Origin: Candidatus Megaera endosymbiont of Mesostigma viride | GTDB taxonomy: Bacteria > Pseudomonadota > Alphaproteobacteria > Rickettsiales > Rickettsiaceae | NCBI GenBank assembly: GCA_020410825.1 | Contig: CP084576.1 | Location: 186,001-250,000 of the forward strand | Length of the DNA: 64,000 nucleotides | Direction: 5' to 3' | Part shown: piece after piece, positions 34,165 through 44,266 of the stretch | Position numbering within the stretch: position 1 is the first letter of the stretch | How the letters are laid out: each line of letters begins with the position of its first letter | Translations under genes and position numbers: made by a program | Notes under the pieces: model-generated | Told to the model about the DNA's origin: nothing | Seen by the model: the letters and a program-made list of their open reading frames with translations, nothing else | Database searches by the model: none

Positions 34165-34818
34165 TTGCCTTTCCTTTTCTTCTTCCCTGGCTAATCTTTG
34201 TGTTAACTGTTTTTGTAGTAGATTTTCTTCATCAGGTTCTATGGTTTCTTTTTCTACTTCGGCTAAAATTTGCCTCTCTACCTCTGTTGTTATTTCTTGA
34301 AATCCATTTCCTTTTCCTGAATCTGCCGTATCTTTTATTATTTGTAGTTTTTCCTTAACATGCCTTTGTGTTATTATTGCTGTTTCTGGTATGTCAACTG
34401 TTACAATACTATCATCAGACAAACTCTCATTATTTTTAACTATTAACTGCTTGCCCTCTGTTAATTTAGCTTTACTATCAAGAAATGTTATTGGTGCTAA
34501 TGTATCAGCAGGAGAAAGTGAAAAGTTTTCTTCATTTGGAAAATATTCTGGTGCCTGAATATTATGCTCGCTTGGTGATTGCAGAGAGGTTTTAGTAGAG
34601 TAATGGAACTTTTCTGAACTAATTGGTAGAGCATTTTGTATTTTATCCCCCAATTTATCCTTTACGCTTTTTGGAATAGTAATATTATTATCTGCAATAA
34701 ATATGTTTTCATTATCCCTTGGAAATAATCCAGTCCTTTTTCTTCTGATAGTACCAGTAATAATATCTATATATTCAAAATAGTCCTCTTTATTATTACC
34801 CATAAAACATTTTATCAT
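33103..34818 (-). CDS. Acidic tandem-repeat protein, N-terminal piece (frameshifted)
   Basis: N-terminal part of a large glutamate-rich protein. A unique region of about 220 residues, with NIFIADNNITIPKSV early on, leads into repeats with LLDAEDLGGLEEQRVGVGNL. After the sixth repeat begins, an extra C at 33221-33223 shifts the frame, and the last 42 or so codons to 33103 are out of frame (GGKARTGTRAAF). Sister repeats show the correct frame, so the insertion is clear. I took the ATG at 34818 because GGGGA stands just before it; a TTG at 34842 and an ATG at 34803 are alternatives. There is no signal peptide. Acidic tandem-repeat proteins of Ehrlichia and Anaplasma are secreted effectors; similarity here is of style only. 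Confidence 0.65.
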   Translation of the reverse strand: MIKCFMGNNKEDYFEYIDIITGTIRRKRTGLFPRDNENIFIADNNITIPKSVKDKLGDKIQNALPISSEKFHYSTKTSLQSPSEHNIQAPEYFPNEENFSLSPADTLAPITFLDSKAKLTEGKQLIVKNNESLSDDSIVTVDIPETAIITQRHVKEKLQIIKDTADSGKGNGFQEITTEVERQILAEVEKETIEPDEENLLQKQLTQRLAREEEKERQLLDAEDLGGLEEQRVGVGNLDLEVAEERHVQELEPPLEEEERQRLELREEPAVEYIEPHLEEEDDRQLLDAEDLGELEEQRVGVGNLDLEVAEERHVQELEPHLEEEDDRQLLDAEDLRGLEEQRVGVGNLDLEVVEERHVQELEPHLEEEDDRQLLDAEDLGELEEQRVGVGNLDLEVVEERHVQELEPPLEEEERQRLELREEPAVEYIEPHLEEEDDRQLLDAEDLGGLEEQRVGVGNLDLEVVEERHVQELEPHLEEEERQRLELREELAVEYIEPHLEEEDDRQLLDAEDLGGLEEQRVGVGNLDLEVVGGKARTGTRAAFRGGRETKAGVARRTCGGVYRAAFRRRG

Positions 34819-34842
34819 TCCCCACAAAATAACTTTAGCCAA

Positions 34843-35158
34843 TAGCTAAAATATACATCTATTTTTTTAATAGCTTGTTACTGAAGAGGCTAGCAGATTA
34901 GTAGGTGATTATCAATTGCTTTTTCCACTTTAAGGTTTAGAAATTATATAGCGCAGTATTTTAGGTATACGACGTGTTAACCCGAACTAAATACAACTTA
35001 TATATTAAGCATAATAATGCACAATATCCAGAAAAAGTGGGTAGTATAAAGTATTACAACAGTGCTAAACCAATTACACAAAAAACTAGGAAGGTAGAAA
35101 TTCCTAAAAATTGCTTTAATTGAAAAAAACTTGCGGAATATAGGTGTTTATAAAAGCT
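34843..35158. other. Intergenic gap between repeat gene and pth
   Basis: About 316 bp of A+T-rich sequence with no supportable gene, RNA or clear promoter. It should hold the promoter of the repeat-protein gene and the 3' end of the rplY-pth transcript. No good terminator hairpin was found. Confidence 0.4.
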
Positions 35159-35728
35159 TTATATATCTTGAGAAATTTGGATTTTAAAATTTTCTAATTC
35201 CGAAGAAAATAACAAGTGTATGTTTTTTAAAATAGTTTCATATTTCTTATAAAGAGCAAGCAATTCTGTATCAGAAAAGTTAGTCAATACATAATTCGCA
35301 ATACCTGAACCGTTAGTAACAGGTCTCCCAATGCCAATTCGAATTCTATAATAATCCTGCCCTAGTTTTTCGTCTATGGATTTCAACCCGTTATGACCAC
35401 CGTTACTCCCACCAAACTTGCATTTTACTTTACAGAACTCAAGATCAATATCATCATGTATTACGATTAATTGACTACGCTCTATTTTGTAATAAGACAT
35501 CACTGGTAAAACAGCGTTCCCAGATAAATTCATAAAAGTAGTCGGCTTACAAAAAACTGTTTTATAATTTTCTATATTACCGAGGGCGATATCCGCATTA
35601 AATTTTGATTTATGATTCCAGATAAAATTATAGCGGTTAGATATAAAATCTACCGCCATAAAACCTGCGTTGTGCCTAGTTTTTCTGTAAATCTCTCCGG
35701 GATTTCCAAGCCCAACAAGTAAGAACAT
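35159..35728 (-). CDS. pth: Peptidyl-tRNA hydrolase
   Basis: Releases peptides from tRNAs that drop off the ribosome. The 189 residues carry the catalytic signature GLGNPGEIYRKTRHNAGF with N9 and H19, plus IVIHDDIDLEF with the conserved aspartate near 92 and GGSNGGHNGLKSI. It lies 12 bp downstream of rplY, the standard pairing. Confidence 0.97.
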   Translation of the reverse strand: MFLLVGLGNPGEIYRKTRHNAGFMAVDFISNRYNFIWNHKSKFNADIALGNIENYKTVFCKPTTFMNLSGNAVLPVMSYYKIERSQLIVIHDDIDLEFCKVKCKFGGSNGGHNGLKSIDEKLGQDYYRIRIGIGRPVTNGSGIANYVLTNFSDTELLALYKKYETILKNIHLLFSSELENFKIQISQDI

Positions 35729-35740
35729 CCATTAAAATAT

Positions 35741-36367
35741 TTATTTAGTACTAGATTTTGCTGCTGGCGCTGCCGTTGCTGTTTCTTCAGCTTCTACGTC
35801 AGCTTTGCCTTTCTTACCAACAATAGAAGCAATAACAAATTCTGGATTATCTAACAACTTAGCGCCTTCGGGTAAAACCGCTTCTTTAGCTTTAATTGAC
35901 TTACCAATAGGCATATCTATGGTATCAATTTCTATTTTTCTTGGTAAGTTTTCTACAGGGCAAAGAATAGTTAAAAACCTTCTTACAGTATTAAAATAAC
36001 CGCCTCTTTTGACTCCCACACTGTTTTCATTATTTAAATAAACGACAGGCACTTTCATTTTCTGTATTTTATTTCCAAGAAAAACAAAGTCAGCGTGGTT
36101 TACTACCTCAGTAATTGGATTTAATTGTATATCTTTTGGTAAAACCTTATGCTTTTTGCTACCGATCTCAAGTTGGAATACCTGAGACATATACTGTGGT
36201 TTCCTATAATATTTGGTTATTTCTTTTTCTTCAATTGCAATTGATAGAGTATTATTGCCAGTTCCATAAATAGTAGCAGGAACCATACCTTTTTTCCTTA
36301 GAGATCTAGATGCACCAGTGCCCACCTCTTCCCTTATTTGAGCTATTAACGATACTACTTCACTCAT
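35741..36367 (-). CDS. rplY: 50S ribosomal protein L25/CTC
   Basis: 5S rRNA-binding protein of the long, two-domain CTC form (208 residues). The N-terminal domain has REEVGTGASRSLRKKGMVPA and the second domain is a beta-rich TL5-like module with an acidic/alanine-rich end. Operon with pth. Confidence 0.95.
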   Translation of the reverse strand: MSEVVSLIAQIREEVGTGASRSLRKKGMVPATIYGTGNNTLSIAIEEKEITKYYRKPQYMSQVFQLEIGSKKHKVLPKDIQLNPITEVVNHADFVFLGNKIQKMKVPVVYLNNENSVGVKRGGYFNTVRRFLTILCPVENLPRKIEIDTIDMPIGKSIKAKEAVLPEGAKLLDNPEFVIASIVGKKGKADVEAEETATAAPAAKSSTK

Positions 36368-36607
36368 TGCTTTTTCTCCTAATTTTCAATTGGTATAAAA
36401 CCACCTAGCACCTTACAATAGTAGGTAATATACAGCTAACAGAGCAATAATTCAAGAGGTTTTTAAGGTTTTAAACGTAAATTATTTGTCTTCAAATTAT
36501 AATAATAAAAAAACGAATACAAACGGAAAATGCTGCCATGTAGTAAGTTCCTTTCGGTTGCATTCATAAATTGAAGAGGAGTAACATATACCAAAACTAA
36601 GGTTTCG

Positions 36608-36668
36608 AGTATTACGATAATATAGGAAAGTAGGCTGAGTAAAAGATTATCGTAGTATTAATTTTTTA
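36608..36668 (+). terminator. Orphan plus-strand terminator-like hairpin
   Basis: AGTATTACGATAAT (36608-36621) pairs with ATTATCGTAGTATT (36646-36659) over 14 positions including two G-U pairs, then AATTTTTT follows. No plus-strand gene precedes it, so it may end a small RNA or be a remnant. Confidence 0.4.
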
Positions 36669-36898
36669 GCGATAACTTATTTAAAGGTTAAAAATTAGCT
36701 TAAATTTGATTCCCGAATATTATGATTATGAGCCATAGTCAAGCACGAAAACTGAAATCTCTTACAGCTGTAACGGTTTTTAAGCGTAAAAAATTTGGAT
36801 TTTGGGCATAATTATTACCAATCTGGTCTAAAATGCTTGAGGATAAGGTGGTGATGTAGAACACTACTTAGTTCTTGTATATTAACTATGCAAAGTAA

Positions 36899-36926
36899 AA
36901 TCACTGTTATCTCCCATCAGTGATGA
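36899..36926 (-). terminator. Likely terminator of the ankyrin-type gene
   Basis: ATCACTG (36900-36906) and CAGTGAT (36918-36924) form a perfect 7-bp stem with an 11-base loop. On the minus strand it is followed by TTTACTTTG, about 65 bp past the stop codon. The U-run is modest. Confidence 0.5.
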
Positions 36927-36991
36927 TTTAGAATAGCAGTCATATTCAGTATCAGTTCTTCCTCTGTCTGTTATTCCGCTATCTCCTTGAA

Positions 36992-39784
36992 TTAGAAGGT
37001 AATAAGAGAAAGAAGGAGGAAAAGAATGCGGCGCATGCTACTTGAGGGAGAAGAGGACACTGAAGAGCAGGAAGAATGGCTGTCGCATCTGGTAGAATCA
37101 TACTTTTCTCCTAGGTATTTGGTTCGTCCTATCTCATCAGCAGGGATTTGCGGAATACCCTTGAGAAATGTATCGACCTTGCTACGTATAGTTTCAAATG
37201 TACAACCATCATCTAAATCAATTTTATAATTAACTACTGCCATGTAAGTATTTATTGCTGAGGCAGCTAACTTGCTGTTTGTATGAATTATCATAGCTAA
37301 AACAGTTTGGTGTTGATTATTTTTTATTTTTAAGCCTAGCCTTGGACACTTTAGCCATTCTGCCGGAGAATAAATATCGGTTAGAACGAACTCATAGAAA
37401 GCAGCTGGATCGCCTAGCATGGTAAAGGCCGCATGTAAAGGGGTATCGCCATATCGATTTTGCTTATTTAAGTTAAATGTTATTTTAATTTTTTCTAAAG
37501 AGAAATCGGTTTTGATCGTTAGATAATCAGCGGTTATTGATGAAGCTAAATAATGCCATGGTGTATTTCCTTCTTTATCTTGGTTATTAAGATGTTCAGA
37601 GTTTTTAGAGCTTATTATTTTTGTTAAAATATCATCAACCTGTTTTCTAGCTACTTGCTTATCAGGAAAACTATAAAAAATTTCCAATAAATCCCTACAA
37701 AATAAATGAGCTATGTTTCTCTGGTATGCGTCTACTTCTATTAAATCTAATTGAGAGATTATTTCTTGGTCAGATAATAATTTTTTATATAAATATGGGC
37801 TTTGTTCATTTGGTATTATGCTAAAAAGGGTTGTTAAAAATCCTCTTGTATTTCCGCCATCTGAATTGATATCCGCTCCTTTGTGTATTAGATGTAATGC
37901 AACATCAATCAGCTGATCCTGTTTTTGGGGATCAATATTATATTTTTTAGGTACTAGTAGCGGAAAATCTATTTCTCTACCCACTTTTGTGAGTTGATAA
38001 GCTATTGAATCTAACAAAGTTCTACCATTATACGACTCATTAATGTTAATTTTTGTTTTTAAAAGCTTATTAACCATTTCTATATTTGCGTAACCTGAGT
38101 CAATCAAATAAAAGAGCAAGAAAAATTTATTACCATCCTGAACAACTACTTGATTAGTAAATGTAAAATCTACTAATTTATTCAGGCCTTCAACACTAAG
38201 TAAATGTTTTATATTAATCTTTCCATATTCAGCAAGTCTGATCAATAAATCCAATAAGCTAAAGGCATTTAATTTTTTACTATTTTTATGCTTTATTAAA
38301 TAACTAAAGCTATCTAATAGCTGAGATTCGTTGGATATAGCACTCTCTACAAGAGTTTTAAGCATCGGCCCAGTTTGGCCAGTAAGGTATTTTTCTATTT
38401 TTCTAATTTCTTTTTGTACTAGCTCATCATTAGTGTTTAATCTTAGCATATTCTCGAAGCTGAAAAAGCGAATTAAATATATGATTGGATCTATTGTTCT
38501 TTGTATAAATTCTACATTACTTTTTTGTCTTAAATCTATGATTTTCAAGAAATTACTAGAATGTGAATCAAGCTCAATTAAATCTAAAAACTGTAGGGTT
38601 TTTTGAAAATATTGGACATTATTTTTATCAACAAAAGGCTGAACAAAACCAAGAATTTCTTGAGTTTGTTTTAAAAGTAATAGCTTTTCTTCTAAACATT
38701 TGTCTTTTTCTTTCTTTTTGTGGTCTTTAATATTTGACTGAAGGGTAGTGGTATACTCTTCTTTTTTTAGTTTCCTTCTAGGTTTATCATCGGGTATTTC
38801 TATTTCATCTAACCATTCTATACCTAAACCCGTATGCATAAGTTTCGTACGATGCAGGGTCTTGTTTATGTGTTTATTGTGGAGTTTTTGAATTCCAGTT
38901 AGCCATTTGATGGCTAAACTTGTATGCTCTAGTTGTTCTTTGTAATATTTGGTTGCCCTGATAATAATATTATTAATACCTAAATATCCTAATATAATAT
39001 TGTATACATCTTGGTTGAAATATTTGCTAAGAATTAAAGAAAAATCATTATTATAAAACTCAATTTCTTTAACTATACTCGGAAGCTCTAATTTTTCTTT
39101 GTAAATTTTTCTTTTTAAGATATTGATAGTATTAACCCCAAAATATTCTAATATTATATTGATATTACTGGATGAATAGTTCTTAAAATGGAATCCCAAA
39201 ATTGAAGAAAGACAAGCGTAATAAAGGTGATATGTGTTTGTCGCAATAATTTGTTGCTCTAAATCTGCTTGATATTTTTCTAGTTTTAAAATTAAATTGT
39301 CTGTGCTATGAGGGTTTATAATGCTTTTATAAAATAAACGGTAATCTTTCGTTAGAAATTCTAGCTTATCTGATAACCTAAATAAATTATTTAAATCTTG
39401 TCCTCCGAGGAAATTGAAGATACCCCCGCCATCAGGCGCTTTTGCATTCTTAACCATCCGTTCGAGCTGTCCATCGGTAATTTTGTATTGTTTAACAAAT
39501 TCATCAACATCTGCCCATGCCTTAAGCTCGCCCCTTATCCTAAGAAGTAATTGTAAAGATTCTGTAAGTGAATCTATTAGGCTTTTGTATAATTCTTGGT
39601 CATGTGTAAAAACTCCTTTAAAACTTTCCTGTAAAATTTTTACTACACCAGAAATATTTTCCTGATCACCTGGTTTATCAGGCAGTTTTGTAACTATCGA
39701 TAAATTTGGGGTTGTTTCTTCCAAAAACTTTTTTCTTAAATCTATCTTGTATTTGATTGGAGTTATAAGGGCTGTAGTTGTCAA
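36992..39784 (-). CDS. Ankyrin-repeat-type large protein, function unknown
   Basis: A 930-residue protein. From about residue 580 to 800 there are ankyrin-like units: NESYNGRTLLDSIAYQL, HLIHKGADINSDGGNTRG, NNQDKEGNTPWHYLA and NKQNRYGDTPLHAAF. The N-terminal 570 residues are helical and not recognised; they contain a diverged internal duplication around YFGVNTINILKRKIYKEKL and YLGINNIIIRATKYYKEQL. The C-terminus has a serine-rich stretch, then the short hydrophobic end MRRILFLLLSLITF. No signal peptide. Ankyrin proteins are a common class of Rickettsiales effectors, so host targeting is a fair hypothesis only. It lies 17 bp after a small coiled-coil gene on the same strand. Confidence 0.75.
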   Translation of the reverse strand: MTTTALITPIKYKIDLRKKFLEETTPNLSIVTKLPDKPGDQENISGVVKILQESFKGVFTHDQELYKSLIDSLTESLQLLLRIRGELKAWADVDEFVKQYKITDGQLERMVKNAKAPDGGGIFNFLGGQDLNNLFRLSDKLEFLTKDYRLFYKSIINPHSTDNLILKLEKYQADLEQQIIATNTYHLYYACLSSILGFHFKNYSSSNINIILEYFGVNTINILKRKIYKEKLELPSIVKEIEFYNNDFSLILSKYFNQDVYNIILGYLGINNIIIRATKYYKEQLEHTSLAIKWLTGIQKLHNKHINKTLHRTKLMHTGLGIEWLDEIEIPDDKPRRKLKKEEYTTTLQSNIKDHKKKEKDKCLEEKLLLLKQTQEILGFVQPFVDKNNVQYFQKTLQFLDLIELDSHSSNFLKIIDLRQKSNVEFIQRTIDPIIYLIRFFSFENMLRLNTNDELVQKEIRKIEKYLTGQTGPMLKTLVESAISNESQLLDSFSYLIKHKNSKKLNAFSLLDLLIRLAEYGKINIKHLLSVEGLNKLVDFTFTNQVVVQDGNKFFLLFYLIDSGYANIEMVNKLLKTKININESYNGRTLLDSIAYQLTKVGREIDFPLLVPKKYNIDPQKQDQLIDVALHLIHKGADINSDGGNTRGFLTTLFSIIPNEQSPYLYKKLLSDQEIISQLDLIEVDAYQRNIAHLFCRDLLEIFYSFPDKQVARKQVDDILTKIISSKNSEHLNNQDKEGNTPWHYLASSITADYLTIKTDFSLEKIKITFNLNKQNRYGDTPLHAAFTMLGDPAAFYEFVLTDIYSPAEWLKCPRLGLKIKNNQHQTVLAMIIHTNSKLAASAINTYMAVVNYKIDLDDGCTFETIRSKVDTFLKGIPQIPADEIGRTKYLGEKYDSTRCDSHSSCSSVSSSPSSSMRRILFLLLSLITF

Positions 39785-39801
39785 TTCAGATGCAACATAA
39801 A

Positions 39802-40251
39802 TTAGTTCGTCAGTATTAAATTTTGAGTTTTTTCTAATTTATCTATTCTCTTGGATACCTCTTTTATACTAGATATATTGTAACGTGGATGTTTAGGGAA
39901 AAAAAGTAAGGCGTCAACCATTTCAAGAGGTTCTAATGGTCCTGTTTTTTTTAATTTCTGTAATTGTTCTTCTAGTTTAAATATGGCTTTAGGTTCTTTG
40001 GCTTTCCTTATTTCTTCATCGATAGTTTGTATTTCTTGTTCCTTTTTGTGCTGTTTGCTGAGTGCTTTCCATACCTTTTTCCTTACCAAGTTAAGTTTTT
40101 CTTTTTCCTTTACTAGTTCCGGGTCTTGTGATTTAGACAGAATACGGATCATTTTTTCTAAAGCTTGAGCAGTGTCGTCTTCTATTACATCTTGCGGTTT
40201 TTTCTTTCTGGATTTGTGTTCTTCCCAGATTCGCTTAACACGATCTTTCAT
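39802..40251 (-). CDS. Small charged coiled-coil protein, unknown
   Basis: A 149-residue lysine/glutamate-rich protein that I do not recognise. Most of it should be alpha-helical with heptad-like segments (KEQEIQTIDEEIRKAKEPK, then KLEEQLQKLKKTGPLEPLE). It is soluble, with no signal peptide. It stands 17 bp upstream of the ankyrin-type gene in the same direction, so the two are probably one transcript. A partner or chaperone for the larger protein is possible but not shown. Confidence 0.6.
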   Translation of the reverse strand: MKDRVKRIWEEHKSRKKKPQDVIEDDTAQALEKMIRILSKSQDPELVKEKEKLNLVRKKVWKALSKQHKKEQEIQTIDEEIRKAKEPKAIFKLEEQLQKLKKTGPLEPLEMVDALLFFPKHPRYNISSIKEVSKRIDKLEKTQNLILTN

Positions 40252-40405
40252 AAAATTCCCGGATATACTGTTATTTTAACTTTAAATTGTAATAATATAA
40301 AATTTATAATTTTAAGTTGTATAATTTGTAGGAATTATTACAAAACTTCTATAAAAGTCAAGTTAAATCCTTGATTGAATTTATTACCTCTTAAATAACT
40401 TATAG

Positions 40406-43400
40406 TTATTTAAATACTAAAATTTGAAAAGGGTCTAATTGCAGGATATCATTACTATCAAGATATAGCTTTTCGGGTAAAGAAATTTTTGCTAAGAAGC
40501 CATTTTCGGTAGGATAAAAAATTGATATTAAACTATTTGCTTTTTCGGAACTATTTTTGTTACTTAAAATATTTATCAATTTTATTAGCTCTTTTGTATT
40601 TTTGGGATATAATTTGAGATCATAAGTTATATTTTGCATAATATCTTCGATAGAAGAGAAGCTTTTAGCAGTTATTTTTGCTCCTCCTTTATCAATAAAA
40701 ACATCACACGTAACTATTACGGATTCTCGTAAATTCATTAAGTGCGCATAATCTCGCATAATTTCTTCGTTATATATGGTAACTTCTATTATACCTTGAG
40801 GGTCAGAGAGCATTATAGTTACAAACCGCCCACGTTGGGACATCCTAGAGTCCTTTTTAATTATAACTCCGGCAAGTTTTACTAGGTAAGAGCCTTCTTT
40901 TAGGTCGTTTTTGATATAAACTGAATTTTTTATTCCGCATGTTTCAAATATTGAAGTATGTCTTGATAATGGGTGTTTATCCAAGAAAAGTCCCATTACT
41001 TCAAATTCATGGTAAGCTAGTTCTTCTTCGGTAAGCTCCTCTGTATTATTAATTAAAATATCTTCACTTACTTGATTAACTTGTATTAAACTAAATTGAC
41101 TGGATTTTTTTTCGGTATGGTACGAAAGGCTATATGCCATTAATTTTTGTACACTCATAAGCAGAGTATGCCTATTGGAATGAAGAGAATCAAAACATCC
41201 AGCTTTAATAATATTTTCCAGTAATTTACGATTAATTAACTTGGGAGGAGTTCTTTCAATAAAATCAATTATACTTTTAAATTTCCCGCCTTTTTCTCTT
41301 GTCTTTTCCATTTCGTGGCCAAAGTTAGCAGTAACGCTTTTAATAGCTCCGAAAGAAAATATAATTGATTTAGAAGTATCTTCATTTTTTCTAATTCTAA
41401 AATAGCCATTAGATTCATTAATTGAGGGGACAATAATTTTAATGCCGAAAATTTTTGCCTCTTGTAGAAAGATGTTGATTTTATCGCTGTTATCAATATC
41501 CAGATTCATTGCCGCTACCAAAAATTCGGTAGGGAAATTGGCCTTTAAAAAAGCTGTTTGATAGGAAATAACGCCGTAAGCCGAAGCGTGCGCTTTGTTA
41601 AATCCGTAACCTGCAAATTTTGCTACTTTTTCGAATATTGATCTCGCTTGATCAGCAGGAATGTTATTTTTTATTGCCCCACTGACAAAAATCTCTTCTT
41701 GCGCATCCATTTCGCTTTTTACTTTCTTACCCATAGCACGTCTTAGCAAATCAGCAGAACCAAGGCTGTATCCAGATAATTTACGAGCTATTTCCAATAC
41801 CTGTTCCTGATAAATAATAACTCCATAAGTGGATTTCAGAATCGGCATAAGTAATGGATGCAAATAATCAGCCTCTTGTTTGCCGTATTTACAGGCTATA
41901 AATGCCGGAATATTGTCCATAGGGCCTGGACGGTAAAGAGCGCCAAGGGCAATAATATCATCGATGTTATCTGGCTGAAGTTTTCTAAGAGTATTTTTCA
42001 TGCCGATACTTTCAAACTGGAAGACGCCACTTCCTATCCCTTTTGAAAGCATATCAAAAGTTTTTTTATCATCTAATGGGATTTTTTCTAGTTCAATATT
42101 AATTCCTTGTTGTTTAAGCAACTCAAGGCATTTTGTAATGACAGTAAGTGTCTGTAGTCCCAAAAAGTCAAATTTAATAAGACCGGCTAATTCACAATAT
42201 TTCATGGAATATTGCACTATTAACATGTCAGAATTGCTATCTTTATATAATGGTACGTTTTCGATCATATCTTCATTAGCGATCACGATACCTGCAGCAT
42301 GAGTGGAAGAATGACGATGCAGACCCTCTAGAACAAGAGCAGTATCTAGAACTTGTTTAATTAGTTCGTTATCTCCGTTTAGGTTATACAGACCCCGACC
42401 TGCTGCTGCTTCCCCAAGTTCTGGAACTTCATCGATAGCTTGTCTTAAGGTAACAGGATTTACAGCATTAAAAGGTACGAGTTCGGTTAAATAATCTGCA
42501 ACATTATAACTAAGTCCTAAAACGCGCGAAACATCCTTGATTACGGCTTTTGCTTGCAACTTACCGAATGTAATGATCTGTCCTACTCTTCCTTTCCCAT
42601 ATTTATTCCTCACATAAGATATTACTTCTTCCCGTCTCTCCTGGCAGAAATCTATATCAAAATCAGGCATTGAAACTCGCTCGGGATTTAAAAAACGCTC
42701 AAAAAGCAAGCCGAATTTTATAGGGTCAAGATCGGTAATCTGTAAACACCATGCTACAATAGAACCAGCTCCAGATCCCCGACCGGGACCTACTGCAATC
42801 CCATTTTCCTTACTCCACCTAATAAAATCGGAAACTATTAAAAAATACCCTTGAAAGTTCATTTTACAAATAATATCCAGCTCATATTCAAGTCGGGTAA
42901 AATATTCGCTGTGAATTATAGCTTCTTGCTCTTTGGAAATATTGTCTAAAGCAAACTTAACGTCTAGTTTTTGCTGCAGTCCTTTTTTTGATTCTTGCCT
43001 AATAAGATCTTCCTCAGAAATACTACCGTCAGTAAAATTTGGCAAAGCCGGATTCTTAGCTTCTGCCATTACATAAATTCTTTGAGCTAAATTTATGCTA
43101 TTTTCGATTGCCTCTGGTAAATCAGAAAATAGATCGATCATTTCCTCAGCACTTTTGAAATAACACTGATTACTTACTCGTTTCCTGTTTTGTTCATCTT
43201 TTACGACTCCTTGAGAAATACATAATAACGTATCGTGTGCATCATGCATTTTTATATCGCTGAATAAGACCTGATTTGTTGCGATTAAGGGAATTGAAAG
43301 CTCATTTGCTATTTTAAGGTAGGGTGCTTCTATTTGTTTTTCATCAGCTAAATTATGCCGCATTATCTCGAAATAGAATCTATTACCGAAAATGGAAACT

Positions 43401-43885
43401 AATTTTCTAGCTTCTTCGGTGGCTGTATCATAATTTCCGTCTAACAATAACTTTCCGACTATACCTTTAGTATAAGATGATAAAACTATCAGACCTTCAT
43501 TATATTTTTTTAAATCATTAAGGCTTATATGGTTACAAATTTTGCGATCGTTTTTAATAAAACTATAGCTTACTAATCTTAGCAAATTCTTATAACCTAT
43601 CTGATCCTTTGCGATTACAAGGATTTCAGCAAAGTCTTGCTGAGAGATTCTATTATTAAAAGAAATGTTTAAAATGACACCGCATATAGGTTGTATACCA
43701 GATTTACTTGCTTCTAGGGAAAACTCTAATGACGCAAATAAATTACCTCGATCCGATAAACAAACAGCGCTCATCCCGTGTTTCTTTGTAAGAGCTACAA
43801 GATCTTTAACTTTTATTGTACTTTCGAGCATTGAATAAGAACTTTGTGTACGAAAGTGGATGAATTTATCGTGAGGCTGAATCAT
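40406..43885 (-). CDS. dnaE: DNA polymerase III subunit alpha
   Basis: Replicative polymerase, 1159 residues and full length. The N-terminal PHP domain begins [20 protein letters not shown]. The palm carries [16 protein letters not shown] and the catalytic MPDFDIDFC with its two aspartates near residue 408. The fingers contain [18 protein letters not shown], and an OB-fold region with [11 protein letters not shown] lies near the C-terminus. Transcribed away from recA; the gap between them holds a candidate RNA gene. Confidence 0.97.
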   Translation of the reverse strand: MIQPHDKFIHFRTQSSYSMLESTIKVKDLVALTKKHGMSAVCLSDRGNLFASLEFSLEASKSGIQPICGVILNISFNNRISQQDFAEILVIAKDQIGYKNLLRLVSYSFIKNDRKICNHISLNDLKKYNEGLIVLSSYTKGIVGKLLLDGNYDTATEEARKLVSIFGNRFYFEIMRHNLADEKQIEAPYLKIANELSIPLIATNQVLFSDIKMHDAHDTLLCISQGVVKDEQNRKRVSNQCYFKSAEEMIDLFSDLPEAIENSINLAQRIYVMAEAKNPALPNFTDGSISEEDLIRQESKKGLQQKLDVKFALDNISKEQEAIIHSEYFTRLEYELDIICKMNFQGYFLIVSDFIRWSKENGIAVGPGRGSGAGSIVAWCLQITDLDPIKFGLLFERFLNPERVSMPDFDIDFCQERREEVISYVRNKYGKGRVGQIITFGKLQAKAVIKDVSRVLGLSYNVADYLTELVPFNAVNPVTLRQAIDEVPELGEAAAGRGLYNLNGDNELIKQVLDTALVLEGLHRHSSTHAAGIVIANEDMIENVPLYKDSNSDMLIVQYSMKYCELAGLIKFDFLGLQTLTVITKCLELLKQQGINIELEKIPLDDKKTFDMLSKGIGSGVFQFESIGMKNTLRKLQPDNIDDIIALGALYRPGPMDNIPAFIACKYGKQEADYLHPLLMPILKSTYGVIIYQEQVLEIARKLSGYSLGSADLLRRAMGKKVKSEMDAQEEIFVSGAIKNNIPADQARSIFEKVAKFAGYGFNKAHASAYGVISYQTAFLKANFPTEFLVAAMNLDIDNSDKINIFLQEAKIFGIKIIVPSINESNGYFRIRKNEDTSKSIIFSFGAIKSVTANFGHEMEKTREKGGKFKSIIDFIERTPPKLINRKLLENIIKAGCFDSLHSNRHTLLMSVQKLMAYSLSYHTEKKSSQFSLIQVNQVSEDILINNTEELTEEELAYHEFEVMGLFLDKHPLSRHTSIFETCGIKNSVYIKNDLKEGSYLVKLAGVIIKKDSRMSQRGRFVTIMLSDPQGIIEVTIYNEEIMRDYAHLMNLRESVIVTCDVFIDKGGAKITAKSFSSIEDIMQNITYDLKLYPKNTKELIKLINILSNKNSSEKANSLISIFYPTENGFLAKISLPEKLYLDSNDILQLDPFQILVFK

Positions 43886-44060
43886 CGCTGCTTAGAATTT
43901 TGAATCTATTTTTGGTTTGATTATAGTGTAAGAAGTTACTTAATCAATATCGATTATACTTCGTTAGGGTAAGGCAATTATTTTATCCTCCATTTTAAAT
44001 CACGTTGGCTCGCTTATTTAGACGATTAGGAAGAATTTTTATAAATTATGAAAATTTTTG
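43886..44060. other. dnaE upstream region
   Basis: A+T-rich leader of dnaE without another gene. It should contain the dnaE promoter on the minus strand; no strong match was picked out. It ends where the strong plus-strand promoter begins. Confidence 0.35.
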
Positions 44061-44089
44061 TGGACAAGCTGTTTTTGAGTTATTATAAT
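44061..44089 (+). promoter_or_regulatory. Near-consensus sigma70 promoter
   Basis: TGGACA (44061-44066), exactly 17 bp, then a perfect TATAAT (44084-44089). This is the best promoter match seen in the window. It would start transcription near 44096, some 350 bp before recA and right at the first hairpin of the candidate RNA. Confidence 0.65.
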
Positions 44090-44095
44090 CAACCA

Positions 44096-44266
44096 TAGGT
44101 ATAAATAGCTGGTTTGTACCTACCCTAAGGTTAAGAAAGGTGTTACCTTTCTTCTTGAACTACATTGGCATATGTCAATGTAAGGGTTATTAGTGGTGAT
44201 TCCCTGAAAACATCCGATCTTTCCCAAGTAAGAGTATTAACAGAGGGGGATCATCACTTCTTTTTT
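44096..44266 (+). ncRNA. Candidate structured small RNA upstream of recA
   Basis: From the predicted start near 44096 there are four stem-loops in a row. The first is AGGTATAAA (44097-44105) with TTTGTACCT (44113-44121), loop seven. The second is AAGAAAGGT (44133-44141) with ACCTTTCTT (44145-44153), loop three, extended by GTT/AAC at the base. The third is a near-palindrome (44161-44182). The fourth is a 13-bp stem pairing 44192-44204 with 44246-44258, followed by TCTTTTTT, which looks like a terminator. Total about 170 nt. It could be a stand-alone RNA or an attenuated recA leader. I could not match it to 6S, SRP, RNase P or tmRNA by eye. A 61-codon open frame across it looks non-coding. Confidence 0.5.
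44192..44266 (+). terminator. Terminator hairpin of the RNA candidate
   Basis: The stem pairs 44192-44204 with 44246-44258 (13 pairs, two of them G-U). The large internal region is 41 bases long and the run after the stem is TCTTTTTT. It lies 180 bp before the recA start. Confidence 0.6.

Larger units (their letters stand above)
36368..36991. other. Gap between rplY and the ankyrin-type gene
   Basis: About 620 bp with no protein gene that I can support. It contains a 14-bp hairpin with a U-run on the plus strand (36608-36668), the likely minus-strand terminator of the ankyrin-type gene (36899-36926), and a TATAAT at 36498-36503 on the plus strand with no clear -35. The rplY promoter must also be here. 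Confidence 0.45.

Noticed and set aside
32618..34300. Long plus-strand open frames (560, 166 and 200 codons) across the repeat array
   Set aside because: They lie opposite the repeat protein. Repeat units are multiples of three, so every frame free of stops in one unit stays open through all of them. The translations are low-complexity serine/proline/leucine strings and change character exactly at the one-base insertion.
31974..34842. Mobile element or phage tail-like gene at the repeat array
   Set aside because: No terminal inverted repeats, target duplications, integrase or transposase nearby; the composition is explained by the repeats themselves.
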